Positions 1 to 8,484 of a stretch of DNA of 20,851 nucleotides are shown here, piece after piece. The DNA comes from Tritrichomonas musculus (taxonomy: Eukaryota; Parabasalia; Tritrichomonadida; Tritrichomonadidae). Position 1 is the stretch's first letter; each line of letters starts with the position of its first letter. Made by a program: the position numbers and the translations under genes. The notes below the pieces were generated by a model that was not told the DNA's origin, made no database searches, and saw only the letters and a program-made list of their open reading frames with translations. The stretch covers positions 1 through 20,851 of the forward strand of contig JAPFFF010000518.1 in the NCBI GenBank assembly GCA_039105265.1. The letters run 5' to 3'.

Positions 1-2
1 AA

Positions 3-1556
3 GATGGAAATTCAACCTTTTTGCATGGAGTTGATTACTACTTTGATGTTACAGGAACAAAAAATGATATTAATATGTTTTCATTTTTAAATCTCCCAAT
101 TAATCGAACAATTACTTCACCTAAGATCCAAATGAAAGAAAACTTTCGTTTGGAACCATCTACAAAAATAGTACTTAAAGAAAATAGCAATTTTTATTTC
201 CATGTATTTAGTGATAATGAAGTTAGAGCTTTATTCCGAAATGAAAAAACTGATAAATATATAACTGCTGATATTATTTCTGAAAAAGATACTGATAACG
301 AAAACATTAAAGATTATGAATTTTCAGCTCCTTCTCTTGAAAAAGGATATTATAAACTTCTTGTAGTCCAAAGGGAAAGTTATTGTTTAATTGAGCAGCA
401 ATATTTCATAACAGGAAAATTACGAAAAGAATCCAAAGAAGAAAAGAAATTGATGAAAGAATTAAAAAAAACAATTGAAGGAAAAAATGACATTTTAAAA
501 GACGTTCCATCGTCAATTCGAATAACAGTTGAAAATATGGTTGAAAAATCAATTAAAGAAGCTAATTCAAATAGAAGTATTGAAAAAATTGATATTCTCA
601 GCTATTCTTATGATAGTTCTTTTGATGAAACCAAAATGCAAAATCTTGAAAAAATTAATAACGATTTAAAAACGCAAATAAACGAGCTCAATGAAACAAT
701 TTCTGCATTAATAAAACAGAAAGAAGAACAAAATAAATATTTACATTCACTTGAACAAGAAAAAAATGAGATAGAAAGCAGATTTGATGAATTAAAGAAG
801 CAAATAGAAAATGATTCAAAAGAGAAAGGTGAAATGAAGGCAAAATTGAGAGAATTTGAACAAAAAACAAATGATTTAAACAATGAAGTTAGCAAACTTG
901 AGAAACGAAATGAAGAAACAATTAAAAGCATGACAAAACAAATATCAAAAGCAGAACATACAATTCATAAACTTACAAAAATCCAAAACAATCAACTCGA
1001 AAAAATTAAAAAAATTGAACAAGATAATAATTTATTGAACAACCAAATCAAAGAATTAAATAAACAACAAGAAGAAAGAGAGAATTATGTGCACTCACTT
1101 GAACTTCAAAATGATGAAAAAAACAAAAAATTAGAAAGATTAATGAAACAAGAAAAAGATAAAAAAAATGAAATCGAAGAAGATGAACATGATCAAAAAG
1201 TGAATGATTTGCATGAAGAATCTGACAGAAGTAAAGATAGCGAAGAAGAAGAAATTTCAATCAAAGTTCATCAGCCAAATCATCAAAACAATTCACCAAG
1301 AAAAAGCCACTGTTTTCCTAATAACAAAAACACACCAAAGCCTTTATGTAACTTAATCCAAAATCCAAAGAAAATTGTCAAATTGAAAAGGACATCAAGT
1401 CAAACTTTTGGTAAACAAACGAAAACAAAAAATGATGAAATATCATCAAATCAAAAAAATATTACTCAATCACATGTTCTTGATGATTTGCCTCTTCCTC
1501 AAGAACAATATTCAATATGTGATGATGAAAAGCAGGTTCACGATTATGATATATAA
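3..1556 (+). CDS. Coiled-coil protein, 5' end outside window
   Basis: The frame is open from the window edge (reading DGNSTFLHGVDYYF...), and no ATG precedes the conserved-looking part, so the true start lies upstream and only the C-terminal ~518 codons are seen. The first ~135 residues are mixed beta-like sequence with alternating hydrophobics, perhaps a folded domain I do not recognise. A basic linker follows. Residues ~205-400 (counted from the TTG at 21) form a long coiled coil rich in E, K, N and Q, with heptad-spaced L/I. An acidic stretch (EEDEHDQ, DSEEEE) comes next, then a basic Asn/Ser/Pro tail with runs such as NSPRKSHC and TPKPLCNL, ending in DDLPLPQEQ. No membrane segment is visible. 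The coiled coil suggests dimerisation or a scaffold or cytoskeletal role, which is inference. The stop is TAA, directly followed by TAG. Cytoskeletal and vesicle-tethering proteins are both possible. Confidence 0.75.
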   Translation, partial: DGNSTFLHGVDYYFDVTGTKNDINMFSFLNLPINRTITSPKIQMKENFRLEPSTKIVLKENSNFYFHVFSDNEVRALFRNEKTDKYITADIISEKDTDNENIKDYEFSAPSLEKGYYKLLVVQRESYCLIEQQYFITGKLRKESKEEKKLMKELKKTIEGKNDILKDVPSSIRITVENMVEKSIKEANSNRSIEKIDILSYSYDSSFDETKMQNLEKINNDLKTQINELNETISALIKQKEEQNKYLHSLEQEKNEIESRFDELKKQIENDSKEKGEMKAKLREFEQKTNDLNNEVSKLEKRNEETIKSMTKQISKAEHTIHKLTKIQNNQLEKIKKIEQDNNLLNNQIKELNKQQEERENYVHSLELQNDEKNKKLERLMKQEKDKKNEIEEDEHDQKVNDLHEESDRSKDSEEEEISIKVHQPNHQNNSPRKSHCFPNNKNTPKPLCNLIQNPKKIVKLKRTSSQTFGKQTKTKNDEISSNQKNITQSHVLDDLPLPQEQYSICDDEKQVHDYDI

Positions 1557-1603
1557 TAGTTTTGGTTGTGATATCTTTCCCTACAAAAGCAGAATAATTT
1601 TAA

Positions 1604-2171
1604 TTATATAAATTCAAGAAATAAATGCTGATTTATAGATATTTTATTCACTATTTTAAATGATTTTATATAAAATGAAATATATTCAATCGATGTATAC
1701 GAAAAAGCATATTTCTCAATTGAAAGAAGCTTAGAATTTGACATAAAATTGACTGCATGAAATTTTCTGCATTCTGTAAATGCATGGCTTCCAATCTGAG
1801 CAACAGTTGATGGAATTGTTAGCGTTTGTAGTGATGAATATGAAAACGAATAATCATCAATAATTTCAAGATTAGAATCATTTAAAAAAGATATTTCTTT
1901 CAAATTTTGACATTCATTGAATGAATATGATGATATTTTCATTATATTAGAAGGAATTGTAATGTCTTCAATATCACATCGAACAAATGCAAGAGCATCG
2001 AAATCTTCTTTATCTTCATCTGATTTATAAAGAAGAAAATTATCATAAAAAAATGAAAATCTTTTGATTTCAGTTGACTAAAGGAGAAGTAATTATTTTA
2101 GCTGTGAAATCGATTTTATTCAATTCAAATGTGAGTTTATTATCATCAATATCTTGAAGCGTTGCTCTCAT
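1604..2171 (-). pseudogene. BspA-like leucine-rich repeat protein, degraded
   Basis: The longest open part (1604-1942) reads as TpLRR/BspA repeats: FNECQNLKEISF, NLEIIDDYSFSYSSLQTLTIPSTV, IGSHAFTECRKFHAVNF. Upstream the same frame continues as DNFLLYKSDEDKEDFDALAF and DIEDITIPSNI, which I recognise as a recurrent block in trichomonad BspA-like proteins. It then meets an in-frame stop near 2080. Further upstream another frame gives MRATLQDIDDNKLTFELNK followed by DFTAKIITS, the typical N-terminal segment of the same family, with an ATG at 2169-2171. The usual LRR units between the N-terminal block and DNFLLYKS are missing. The copy therefore looks like an internal-deletion pseudogene with at least one frame change and an early C-terminal stop. 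Intact family members are thought to be surface or secreted adhesion-type proteins. Too little remains here for function. Confidence 0.7.
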
Positions 2172-2175
2172 ACAA

Positions 2176-2536
2176 GGTACAAGAGCTAGAGTCAAACAAT
2201 CAAACAACTACAACTGAATCAGACGAGTTCACAACTCAAGATGATTATCCTGATTACTAAGTCAAGCATGATGACATAACAGTGTATACACCAGCTGTTA
2301 GCAGTGAATCAGATGTTGTTGATCCAGTTAATGATCCTGTCATAATCATGAAGACAACATTACCAGCCCCACTCAAGGTCAAGCTACAAGATAGCAAATC
2401 TGTTGATGTGTTCAAGATTCACTTACGCAACATGTTACTATTCGATTGGCAAGGTAACATCTTATGGTGCGACGAATATTTCATCTTTATTTTGTTTTTG
2501 TTTTTGGATAACTTTTTGATTGGAGATAAAAGATAG
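2176..2536 (+). pseudogene. Unrecognised acidic, Thr/Asp-rich coding remnant
   Basis: One frame is open from 2282 to 2536 (VYTPAVSSESDVVDPVNDPV, then PAPLKVKLQDSKSVDVFKIH and LLFDWQGNILWCD). The same frame reads sensibly upstream from about 2176 (NNQTTTTESDEFTTQDDYPDY), interrupted by one TAA. The opening has no ATG at the expected place; translation would need GTG at 2282 or the internal Met in VIIMKTT. Base composition is less AT-rich and codon use differs from the flanks, so this looks like real former coding sequence rather than random AT DNA. After about 2480 it runs into low-complexity T-rich sequence (FIFILFLFL), which is probably not original. I do not recognise the family. Confidence 0.4.
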
Positions 2537-2539
2537 TTT

Positions 2540-3982
2540 TCAATCATTTTTTATATCAAAACTTTGGTAAAATAATTCATTAATGCTATTTAATGATTGT
2601 GTAGGCGTTTCTATAACTTTATTAGTTGCATTGAAATTAATACGAATTCTCCCAAAAAGAATCGAATATGGCTCTGAGAATATAATTGAATATAGTTTTT
2701 CTATTGTTTCATCAATTTTATTTGTCTTTTCCTTAATCATTGTAAGGAAAATTTCATATAATTTTAATGGGAATTTGAGATATCTAATTATATCATCATC
2801 ATTTGATTTGATCTGCAGAATTCGATAATTATTTTCAATAAAATCGCCAGTAATTTTATAATTTTTGTCCACATTGTAAAAATTAAAAATTTTTTTAATT
2901 TCATTCATTAATTCATTTGTTTCATGTTTTTGCATATCAAACATTTTATTATCATTATTGTCATGGCTTGTCATTTCATCCAATAAAATAATTTCTTTAA
3001 TGTTTTCTTTTGAATTAATCTTTTCCCAGCTGTTTAACAAATGATTATCTTGATCTTTTTGATGTTTTAAATCAAATAACGGATACAATAAAATAAAATC
3101 TTGAAAATCAATCTCACTTCTTGATAAATGAAACGCAAATGAATGTTTAGTTGATGCAAAAACTAATTTAAACAATGGCTTAAATATAGCACCAATTAGA
3201 TATTTCAAAGCGTATTCTTCATTTTCATTAAAATAGTATTTGAAAAGTTTTAAATTAGTAAAATAAATGATGATTATTTTTGAAATATCAAGTCTTTCAT
3301 CATGAATGCACTTATCATATAATTTTAGTTTTTCATTTTCATACATTACTGCATTGATATAATGATTTATCGATTCCATTTCTTTATTTTCTTCTTCATA
3401 AATGTGAGCAATGTTAAATTCTGTTAATGAGAATTTATGATTTGAATTTTGTTCAAACATTTTTTTGGCTTCTTTTGTTGAATCAAGTCGATACTTATAA
3501 AGTAAGCCATAATTATTTTTAAAATATGGACATTCTGTGTAAGCTACTTTGTTAAGAAATGATTCAGCCAATTCAACATCATTCTTCTCAAAAAGATATA
3601 ATAATCCAAGATTATTACAAGACGTATAATGATGACTGTTCAATCTAATCTTTTCATTCCAACCAAATTCATCATATGAAATGAAAACTTCTTGGTAGAT
3701 CTCAGTGCATTTTTTATAATTTTCAATTGCTTTATCAATGCTTTTCTCGATACCTATACCATTTTCATATATATAACCTAAATAGAAAAGAGATTTTGAA
3801 TTATTATTTGAAGCAGAAATTTCAAAATTTTTAATTGCTTCATTATAATTATTTTCAACTCCATATCCTCTGAAATATAACTTTCCTAAATAAAAATATC
3901 CATCAGAATCATTTTTTTCGACTGATTTTTCAAAATATCCTTTTGCTTTTGCATAATTTTTGGTACAATTAAACCTTTGCAA
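2540..3982 (-). CDS. Sel1-repeat protein, 3' part, other side of frameshift
   Basis: This frame continues the repeat array of 3886-5739: NYAKAKGYFEKSVEKN completes the repeat begun as LLGKIYCKGLIVPK, and two good Sel1 units follow (DGYFYLGKLYFRGYGVENNY and SLFYLGYIYENGIGIEKSID), then about three degenerate ones (CNNLGLLYLFEKND, NNYGLLYKYRLDS, TEFNIAHIYEEE). The last ~300 residues are charged and helical with no motif I know. The break lies in the A5 run of the coding strand near 3957-3961: CCAAAAATTATGC lacks one A compared with the reading that gives VPKNYAKAK. The ATG at 3980-3982 is only the first Met available and does not begin the family's reading, so this piece is not an independent gene. 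A single homopolymer indel could be real decay, an assembly error or, less likely, recoding. The stop is TGA. Confidence 0.7.
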   Translation of the reverse strand: MQRFNCTKNYAKAKGYFEKSVEKNDSDGYFYLGKLYFRGYGVENNYNEAIKNFEISASNNNSKSLFYLGYIYENGIGIEKSIDKAIENYKKCTEIYQEVFISYDEFGWNEKIRLNSHHYTSCNNLGLLYLFEKNDVELAESFLNKVAYTECPYFKNNYGLLYKYRLDSTKEAKKMFEQNSNHKFSLTEFNIAHIYEEENKEMESINHYINAVMYENEKLKLYDKCIHDERLDISKIIIIYFTNLKLFKYYFNENEEYALKYLIGAIFKPLFKLVFASTKHSFAFHLSRSEIDFQDFILLYPLFDLKHQKDQDNHLLNSWEKINSKENIKEIILLDEMTSHDNNDNKMFDMQKHETNELMNEIKKIFNFYNVDKNYKITGDFIENNYRILQIKSNDDDIIRYLKFPLKLYEIFLTMIKEKTNKIDETIEKLYSIIFSEPYSILFGRIRINFNATNKVIETPTQSLNSINELFYQSFDIKND

Positions 3983-5739
3983 TATATTTTACCTAACAAA
4001 TTATGGGCTTCTGAATTGTCTCTTTGTGCAGACATTTCATAATATTCAATTGCTTTTTGACAATTTTTCTCTACTCCATGCCCATTTAAATATAAATTGC
4101 CTAAACGAATTAATGCATATGAGTTACCTTTTTTTACTGATAATTCATAATTTGTTATTGCAAGAAGATAATCTTGGACTTCATCTATTCCTTCTTCATA
4201 TATTAAACCTATTCTATATAATGATTTTTGATTAGGCGTTTTATTTGCTTCTTGATAATAACGTTTTGCAGTATTATAGCCTTGTTTGTTTTTATTTAAG
4301 CCAAATCCTTTAACGTAATATAAGTTCCCTAAGTATACATTTGCATCTCTATTTCCATTCTTTGCTGCCAAAGTAAAACATTCTTCAGCTTTTGAATAAT
4401 CTTGATTTACACCATATCCTCTTAAATACAAGAATCCTAAACCGTTATATCCATTTGCATTATTCTTACTGATAGATAATTCATAATATTCTTTTGCTTT
4501 TTGAAAATCACGTTCAACACCATTTCCATTGAAATACATATTCCCAATATGGATATATCCATTTGAATTACTTAATGTAATTGATCTTTCAAAGTGTTTT
4601 TTTGCTAAATTATAATCTCTTTTAACTCCGAGTGCGTTGAAATAAAGTATTCCTAAATATATGTCTGAATTTGGATTATTCAAATTTGCTGCTTTTTCAA
4701 AATAATCTTTTGCTTTTATATAATATGCTTCTACATGATCACCAAGATAATAAATAACACCTAAGAAATGAAATCCATTTGAATTTTTTTGAGAGGCTGC
4801 TCTTTCAAAATATTCAATTGCTTTTGAAACATTTTTTATGACACCAAAACCATTGAGATATATTTTTCCAAGTCCTATCAAAGCTTCTGTTTCATTTAGT
4901 TTTGCAGCTTCTTCATAATAATGTTTTGCTTTTTGATAATCTTGTTCAATAAAATAGCCATTTAAATAAAGATTTGCCAAGTAAATCATTGCATATGCAT
5001 TTCTTTTTTGAATTGCTTTTTCTAAATAATAAACAGTTTGAGAAACATCTTGATCAACACCATATCCATGTAAATACATTAATGCTAATGCGGTAAATGC
5101 TTCTGGGAAACTTAATTTCGCAGATTTTTCATATAATTCTATAGCTTTTTTATAATCTTTATCAACACCCAATCCATTCTTATAAAGATTACCTAAAAGA
5201 ACTAAACCAATTGGATTATTTTTTTCTGATGATTTTTCATAATATTTTTTGGCTTTTTCATAACTTTGTTCAACACCATTACCGAAATAAAAAATCTTAC
5301 CTAAACGAATAAATGCTTCAGAATTACCTAGTTTGCCAGATTGTTTATAGAAATATCGAGCTTTTGAATAATCTTTTTGTTCATAAAAATAATAGCCTAA
5401 TGAAAATAAAAAGCATGAAATACGTTTTTGTGAGACAATAAATTTTAAACATCCTTTAAAATTTCCATCAAAAAAAGAACTGTTCAATTTTTGAGAAACA
5501 AAAGTAATTATTTCTGATATGAAAAGAATGATTATTTCAAAAGGATTGATAATTGTATGTTTGTTTTGGTAAATTGATGAATCAAAAAAAGAAAGTGTTT
5601 TTATTTGCTTGCATAATACTTCATTTATTTCTATTAATCTTGGTCGATCATTTGGATAATATTTAAGGCATTTGATACATAATTTTTTGATTGATTCTGG
5701 AGCATTAGTTATTGGATAGACTGCATTATTTTTCAACAT
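3886..5739 (-). CDS. Sel1-repeat protein, 5' part, with kinase-domain stub
   Basis: Translation begins with the very end of a protein kinase domain: PESIKKLCIKCLKYYPNDRP holds the subdomain XI arginine of the NDRP motif, within the first ~40 residues. The rest of the kinase (Gly loop, VAIK lysine, HRD, DFG) is absent: upstream the frame closes at a stop at 5782-5784, inside an unrelated inverted remnant. A short hydrophobic/basic linker follows, then about thirteen Sel1-like repeats of ~36 residues (consensus A..LG.LY.NG.GV..DY.KA..YYE.A), forming an alpha/alpha solenoid. Sel1 arrays mediate protein-protein contacts, and kinase+Sel1 fusions are an expanded trichomonad family (established knowledge). 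The frame leaves the family in its last ~20 codons (after GLIVPK) and continues correctly in the overlapping frame at 2540-3982, so the gene carries a frameshift. The ATG at 5737-5739 may not be a real start. Either a decayed kinase gene or a shortened Sel1 gene. Confidence 0.7.
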   Translation of the reverse strand: MLKNNAVYPITNAPESIKKLCIKCLKYYPNDRPRLIEINEVLCKQIKTLSFFDSSIYQNKHTIINPFEIIILFISEIITFVSQKLNSSFFDGNFKGCLKFIVSQKRISCFLFSLGYYFYEQKDYSKARYFYKQSGKLGNSEAFIRLGKIFYFGNGVEQSYEKAKKYYEKSSEKNNPIGLVLLGNLYKNGLGVDKDYKKAIELYEKSAKLSFPEAFTALALMYLHGYGVDQDVSQTVYYLEKAIQKRNAYAMIYLANLYLNGYFIEQDYQKAKHYYEEAAKLNETEALIGLGKIYLNGFGVIKNVSKAIEYFERAASQKNSNGFHFLGVIYYLGDHVEAYYIKAKDYFEKAANLNNPNSDIYLGILYFNALGVKRDYNLAKKHFERSITLSNSNGYIHIGNMYFNGNGVERDFQKAKEYYELSISKNNANGYNGLGFLYLRGYGVNQDYSKAEECFTLAAKNGNRDANVYLGNLYYVKGFGLNKNKQGYNTAKRYYQEANKTPNQKSLYRIGLIYEEGIDEVQDYLLAITNYELSVKKGNSYALIRLGNLYLNGHGVEKNCQKAIEYYEMSAQRDNSEAHNLLGKIYCKGLIVPKIMQKQKDILKNQSKKMILMDIFI

Positions 5740-5763
5740 TGTTATAAGATATTTTGATCTTGA

Positions 5764-6096
5764 TATCGAAAAAAGTATGTGTCACGTGGATATGGTTTTA
5801 TTTGTTTTCATGATCCTGAAGATGCAAAAAGAGTGGCGGCTGATTTAAAAGATGCATCAATTAAAGGTAGTCCTGTTGATATTGTTCCAATTATGAGTAG
5901 AATTGATAATGTAAATTATGAAGGCTTATTTGAAGGATGTTCATCATTAACGCAAATACCAATTCCTTCTTCTGTAACTATCATTGGAAATAATGCTTTT
6001 TGTGGATGTTCATCGTTAGAACAAATATCAGTTCCTTCTTCTGTAAAAATAGAAAAAACACGTCAAAATCAAGAAGTGCATATTTTAAGAATTTAA
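5764..6096 (+). pseudogene. Chimeric remnant: RRM fragment joined to LRR repeats
   Basis: The frame opens after a stop at 5761-5763 and reads KYVSRGYGFICFHDPEDAKR. SRGYGFICF fits the RNP1 motif of an RNA-recognition motif (K/R-G-F/Y-G/A-F/Y-I/V-x-F/Y), and the following DPEDAKRVAADLKDASIKGS is the alpha2 helix and beta4 approach of the same fold, as in poly(A)-binding-type proteins. RNP2 and the first half of the RRM are missing. From about residue 43 the same frame switches without a stop into BspA-like LRR sequence: YEGLFEGCSSLTQIPIPSSV, then NNAFCGCSSLEQISVPSSV. It ends with KIEKTRQNQEVHILRI, which has no family match I know. No ATG starts the frame; GTG at 5779 is the only early option. 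It lies head to head with the truncated kinase-Sel1 gene and shares its breakpoint. Most likely a rearrangement product, possibly not expressed. Confidence 0.6.
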
Positions 6097-6572
6097 TTGA
6101 TAAGCTAAGTTAATAAAATATAAATCTTTAAGATTTTTTAAATTAAAAATTTAATTTTACAAAAGTGAAAATTTCGGTAACAAAAGTGAAAACTTCCATT
6201 ACAAAAGTGAAATTTTCCGTTACAAAAGTGAAACAAGTTTTTGATTAATTGATTTTGTTAATTTTTAATAAAAGATTTAAATTGGTTCATTTTAAATGGG
6301 AGGTTTTTTTTATAAAGGTGCTTATAAAGTAAGATTTAAAAGGTTTTTTTCAATACACCAAGAGACCAATTGGTCAATTTGTTTTATTGTAAGATTTTAT
6401 ACAAATTGAATTGTAATTTAGTACGTTAAGAATAAACTATACAATTTTATGAAATAGAAAAAAAGTTATAAATCAAACTTTGAATAATATATAGGTTTGA
6501 TTTATATATTATTAAAACAATAAGGCAAAAGGAAGTACTTTCGAAAACTATTTATTTAATAAGAAGAACAAT
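6097..6572. other. Intergenic, no gene seen apart from tandem repeat
   Basis: Apart from the 21-bp repeat array, this AT-rich stretch holds only short structures, such as the perfect 12-bp palindrome GACCAATTGGTC at 6364-6375. It would contain the 3' flank of the kinase gene on the minus strand: the kinase stop codon reads TGTAAATTG, including the TAAA tetranucleotide that trichomonads use as a polyadenylation signal at or near the stop codon. Confidence 0.5.
6157..6240. repeat. 21-bp tandem repeat, four copies
   Basis: TTACAAAAGTGAAAATTTCGG starts at 6157, and its variants start at 6178, 6199 and 6220, giving an exact 21-bp period. ACAAAAGTGAAA is constant in all four copies and the last six or so bases vary (TTTCGG, CTTCCA, TTTCCG, CAAGTT). 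A period divisible by three means it could be coding (VTKVKFS-like heptapeptide), but no supported gene runs through it. It lies just 3' of the RRM-LRR remnant. Confidence 0.85.
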
Positions 6573-7715
6573 TTACAATTTGATAATGGACATTTCAATT
6601 AATTTATTTAGATTAAGGGCAAAATCCTTTCGACTCAGAATACTTTCGTCTACACTATTTGTGTTTGATGTAATTTTTTCACGAAGAACAATTTCTGGTG
6701 CCTTTGGTTTAAGATCTGTCATAGATATTCGTCTATTTCTCACACGATAGCAATTAAGATGAGGCTTATTTAAAGAAATATTAAATGTCATGCAATTTGA
6801 ATTTTTTGAAAGTTCTTCTTTGGGTTGATCGTTTGATACAAAGACCACTTTTGATGAGGATCTGTTTATATTTTCGATTTCAGTTGTTTTTTGGGCTGGA
6901 GAAAATAACTGTTTGTAATTTATTCTGAAAAGTTGGGTTTGCTTAACAAATTGGTGATTCTTAATTCCATCAAGGGAAATTCTTTGGTAAGGATCTTTGA
7001 TTAACATTTTTTTAATTAAATCGCGAGCTGAAGGATCTAATGTTGGAGGTATATATGCTTCATTTGAACATATTATCATTGCCATTAATTGAATATTTGT
7101 GTGATAAAATGGTAAATGACCACATAACAAAGCATACAAAATAACCCCAAGGCTCCAAATATCAGATTTGTTAGTATATTTATCACCTGATAAAATTTCT
7201 GGGGCTGAATATGGAACAGAGCCGCAACATGTACTCATAACTGTTTTTAATGAACTAAAACCAAAATCAATTAATCGAATATGTCCAAAATTGTCAATCA
7301 TTATGTTCTCCAATTTTAAATCGCGGTGAGATATACTTTGATCATGTAAATACTCAAGAGCAATAACTAATTGGGCAAAAATGTTTTGTGCTTCTTTGGT
7401 TGGTATCCCTTTGTATTTATTTACGTATTCAAGAGAATTAATACCTTCAATAAATTCCATAACAATAATTGTTAAATGTTCTGTGTTAAAGCTTGTAAAG
7501 TATTTGCATATAAATGGGTGATTAAGAGTTTTATGAATGCTGATTTCCTTGTCTATATAATCTAAATTCTTGGATTTGGGAATAATTTTTAAAACGACTT
7601 TGGAATTTGTTTTAATATGAATTGCGGTGAAAATATCAGAGTATGACCCAGTGCCAATTTGTTCTAAATCGGAAAATAGGTGATTGGGAACTTCATCAAT
7701 AAGCCTAGGTTCCAT
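6573..7715 (-). CDS. CAMK-like serine/threonine protein kinase
   Basis: Complete kinase domain at residues ~15-257 of 380. The Gly-rich loop is GTGSYS (21-26). The ATP-anchoring lysine is K43 (VVLK), with E57 in helix C. The catalytic loop is HRDLKLEN (130-137, Asp132), the metal-binding motif DFG (150-152), and the activation segment ends SVPYSAPE (166-173). DIWSLGVILYALLCGHLPF (185-203) is subdomain IX. HRDLKxEN with Y-x-APE and the GH-LPF block is typical of CAMK/AMPK-like kinases, and every catalytic residue is present, so it should be active. The C-terminal ~120 residues are Ser/Asn/Lys-rich and contain no calmodulin- or UBA-type domain I can name. The ATG at 7713-7715 is preceded by an AT-rich leader with an A16 run and no clear Inr. 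The stop overlaps TAAA. Specific substrate and pathway are unknown. Confidence 0.93.
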   Translation of the reverse strand: MEPRLIDEVPNHLFSDLEQIGTGSYSDIFTAIHIKTNSKVVLKIIPKSKNLDYIDKEISIHKTLNHPFICKYFTSFNTEHLTIIVMEFIEGINSLEYVNKYKGIPTKEAQNIFAQLVIALEYLHDQSISHRDLKLENIMIDNFGHIRLIDFGFSSLKTVMSTCCGSVPYSAPEILSGDKYTNKSDIWSLGVILYALLCGHLPFYHTNIQLMAMIICSNEAYIPPTLDPSARDLIKKMLIKDPYQRISLDGIKNHQFVKQTQLFRINYKQLFSPAQKTTEIENINRSSSKVVFVSNDQPKEELSKNSNCMTFNISLNKPHLNCYRVRNRRISMTDLKPKAPEIVLREKITSNTNSVDESILSRKDFALNLNKLIEMSIIKL

Positions 7716-8111
7716 AATAATTTTTATAAAAAAAAAAAAAAAACGCTAAAATTTATATAAATATTTTTTGAATCATCCATTATTCGATATGAGTAGAATA
7801 TAATGAGAATAAAAATTAAAATATGATATATATATATTATATAAAATAAAAATAAATTAAAACCAATTTTATTTCTTCTTTTTCAAAATAAATGCATTTA
7901 CTTAGAAATAAATGTTAATCGTTTTTTCAATGATATAAAATAATTATCAGAAAATTTCTTTTTTTGAAACAAAAAAAAAAAAAAAAAAAAAAAAAATTAG
8001 CCAATAAGTAGATAATTAAACGAAAAATATGTCTATAAAAGAAATTGATTTTTATTTCAGATTGACTGAATATAAAATTCATTGAATTTTTATATAAAAA
8101 ACCTTGAATGA

Positions 8112-8205
8112 TTCACTTTTTGAGGGAGAAAAACTCAAAAAGTGAAATCAATTCTGAGATTTACGAATTTTCTCCTCACTTTTTGAGAGCTCGCTCTCAA
8201 AAAGT
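8112..8205. repeat. Two consecutive hairpins built on CACTTTTTGAG
   Basis: Hairpin 1: TTCACTTTTTGAG (8112-8124) pairs perfectly with CTCAAAAAGTGAA (8134-8146) over a 9-nt loop. Hairpin 2: ACTTTTTGAGAGC (8178-8190) pairs perfectly with GCTCTCAAAAAGT (8193-8205) over a 2-nt gap. All four arms are versions of one motif that also occurs in the two Tc1-like elements downstream. This suggests transposon-end debris or a small foldback element rather than a gene terminator. Confidence 0.8.
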
Positions 8206-8431
8206 TATTAATAAAATTTCGTAAATTTGATTGTTTAAATTTCAATAGAAATGTGATATAAACAGAGAGGTAGGAAATCTTAATTGATAGAGATCTGGCC
8301 TAGAAATTCGAATAATAATTAAATATTATTTTATATATTTTATATTTATGCTATAAAGTATATAATGTTTTATACGTTTGATTTCGAGATATTAATAGAT
8401 ATTATATTTCTATGAATAAAAGGATATGGAG

Positions 8432-8484
8432 AACTTTTGTTAGAGATATTAAATTCTCAATTTTGAATATCATTAACAAAAGTT
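8432..8484. repeat. Imperfect 19-bp stem-loop
   Basis: AACTTTTGTTAGAGATATT (8432-8450) and AATATCATTAACAAAAGTT (8466-8484) are inverted repeats matching at 17 of 19 positions, with a 15-nt loop. It lies in non-coding DNA with no gene ending nearby. It may be a remnant of a small inverted-repeat element. Confidence 0.6.

Noticed and set aside
608-931. Minus-strand open frames opposite the coiled-coil gene (also 688-870 and 1048-1260)
   Set aside because: Ser/Phe/Leu-rich complements of the Lys/Glu/Asn-rich coiled coil; antisense shadows with no motif of their own.
3886-3982. Spliceosomal intron explaining the frame change in the Sel1 gene
   Set aside because: The two frames overlap with continuous repeat homology and there is no GTAYGT...ACTAACACACAG pair; a one-base homopolymer indel explains it.
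6157-6240. CRISPR array
   Set aside because: Units abut with no unique spacers, and the organism is eukaryotic.
7971-7997. A27 run as a possible poly(A) tail of a LINE, SINE or processed gene copy
   Set aside because: No upstream coding or promoter remnant and no flanking target duplication; similar runs (7728, 11063, 11562) occur throughout the AT-rich gaps.
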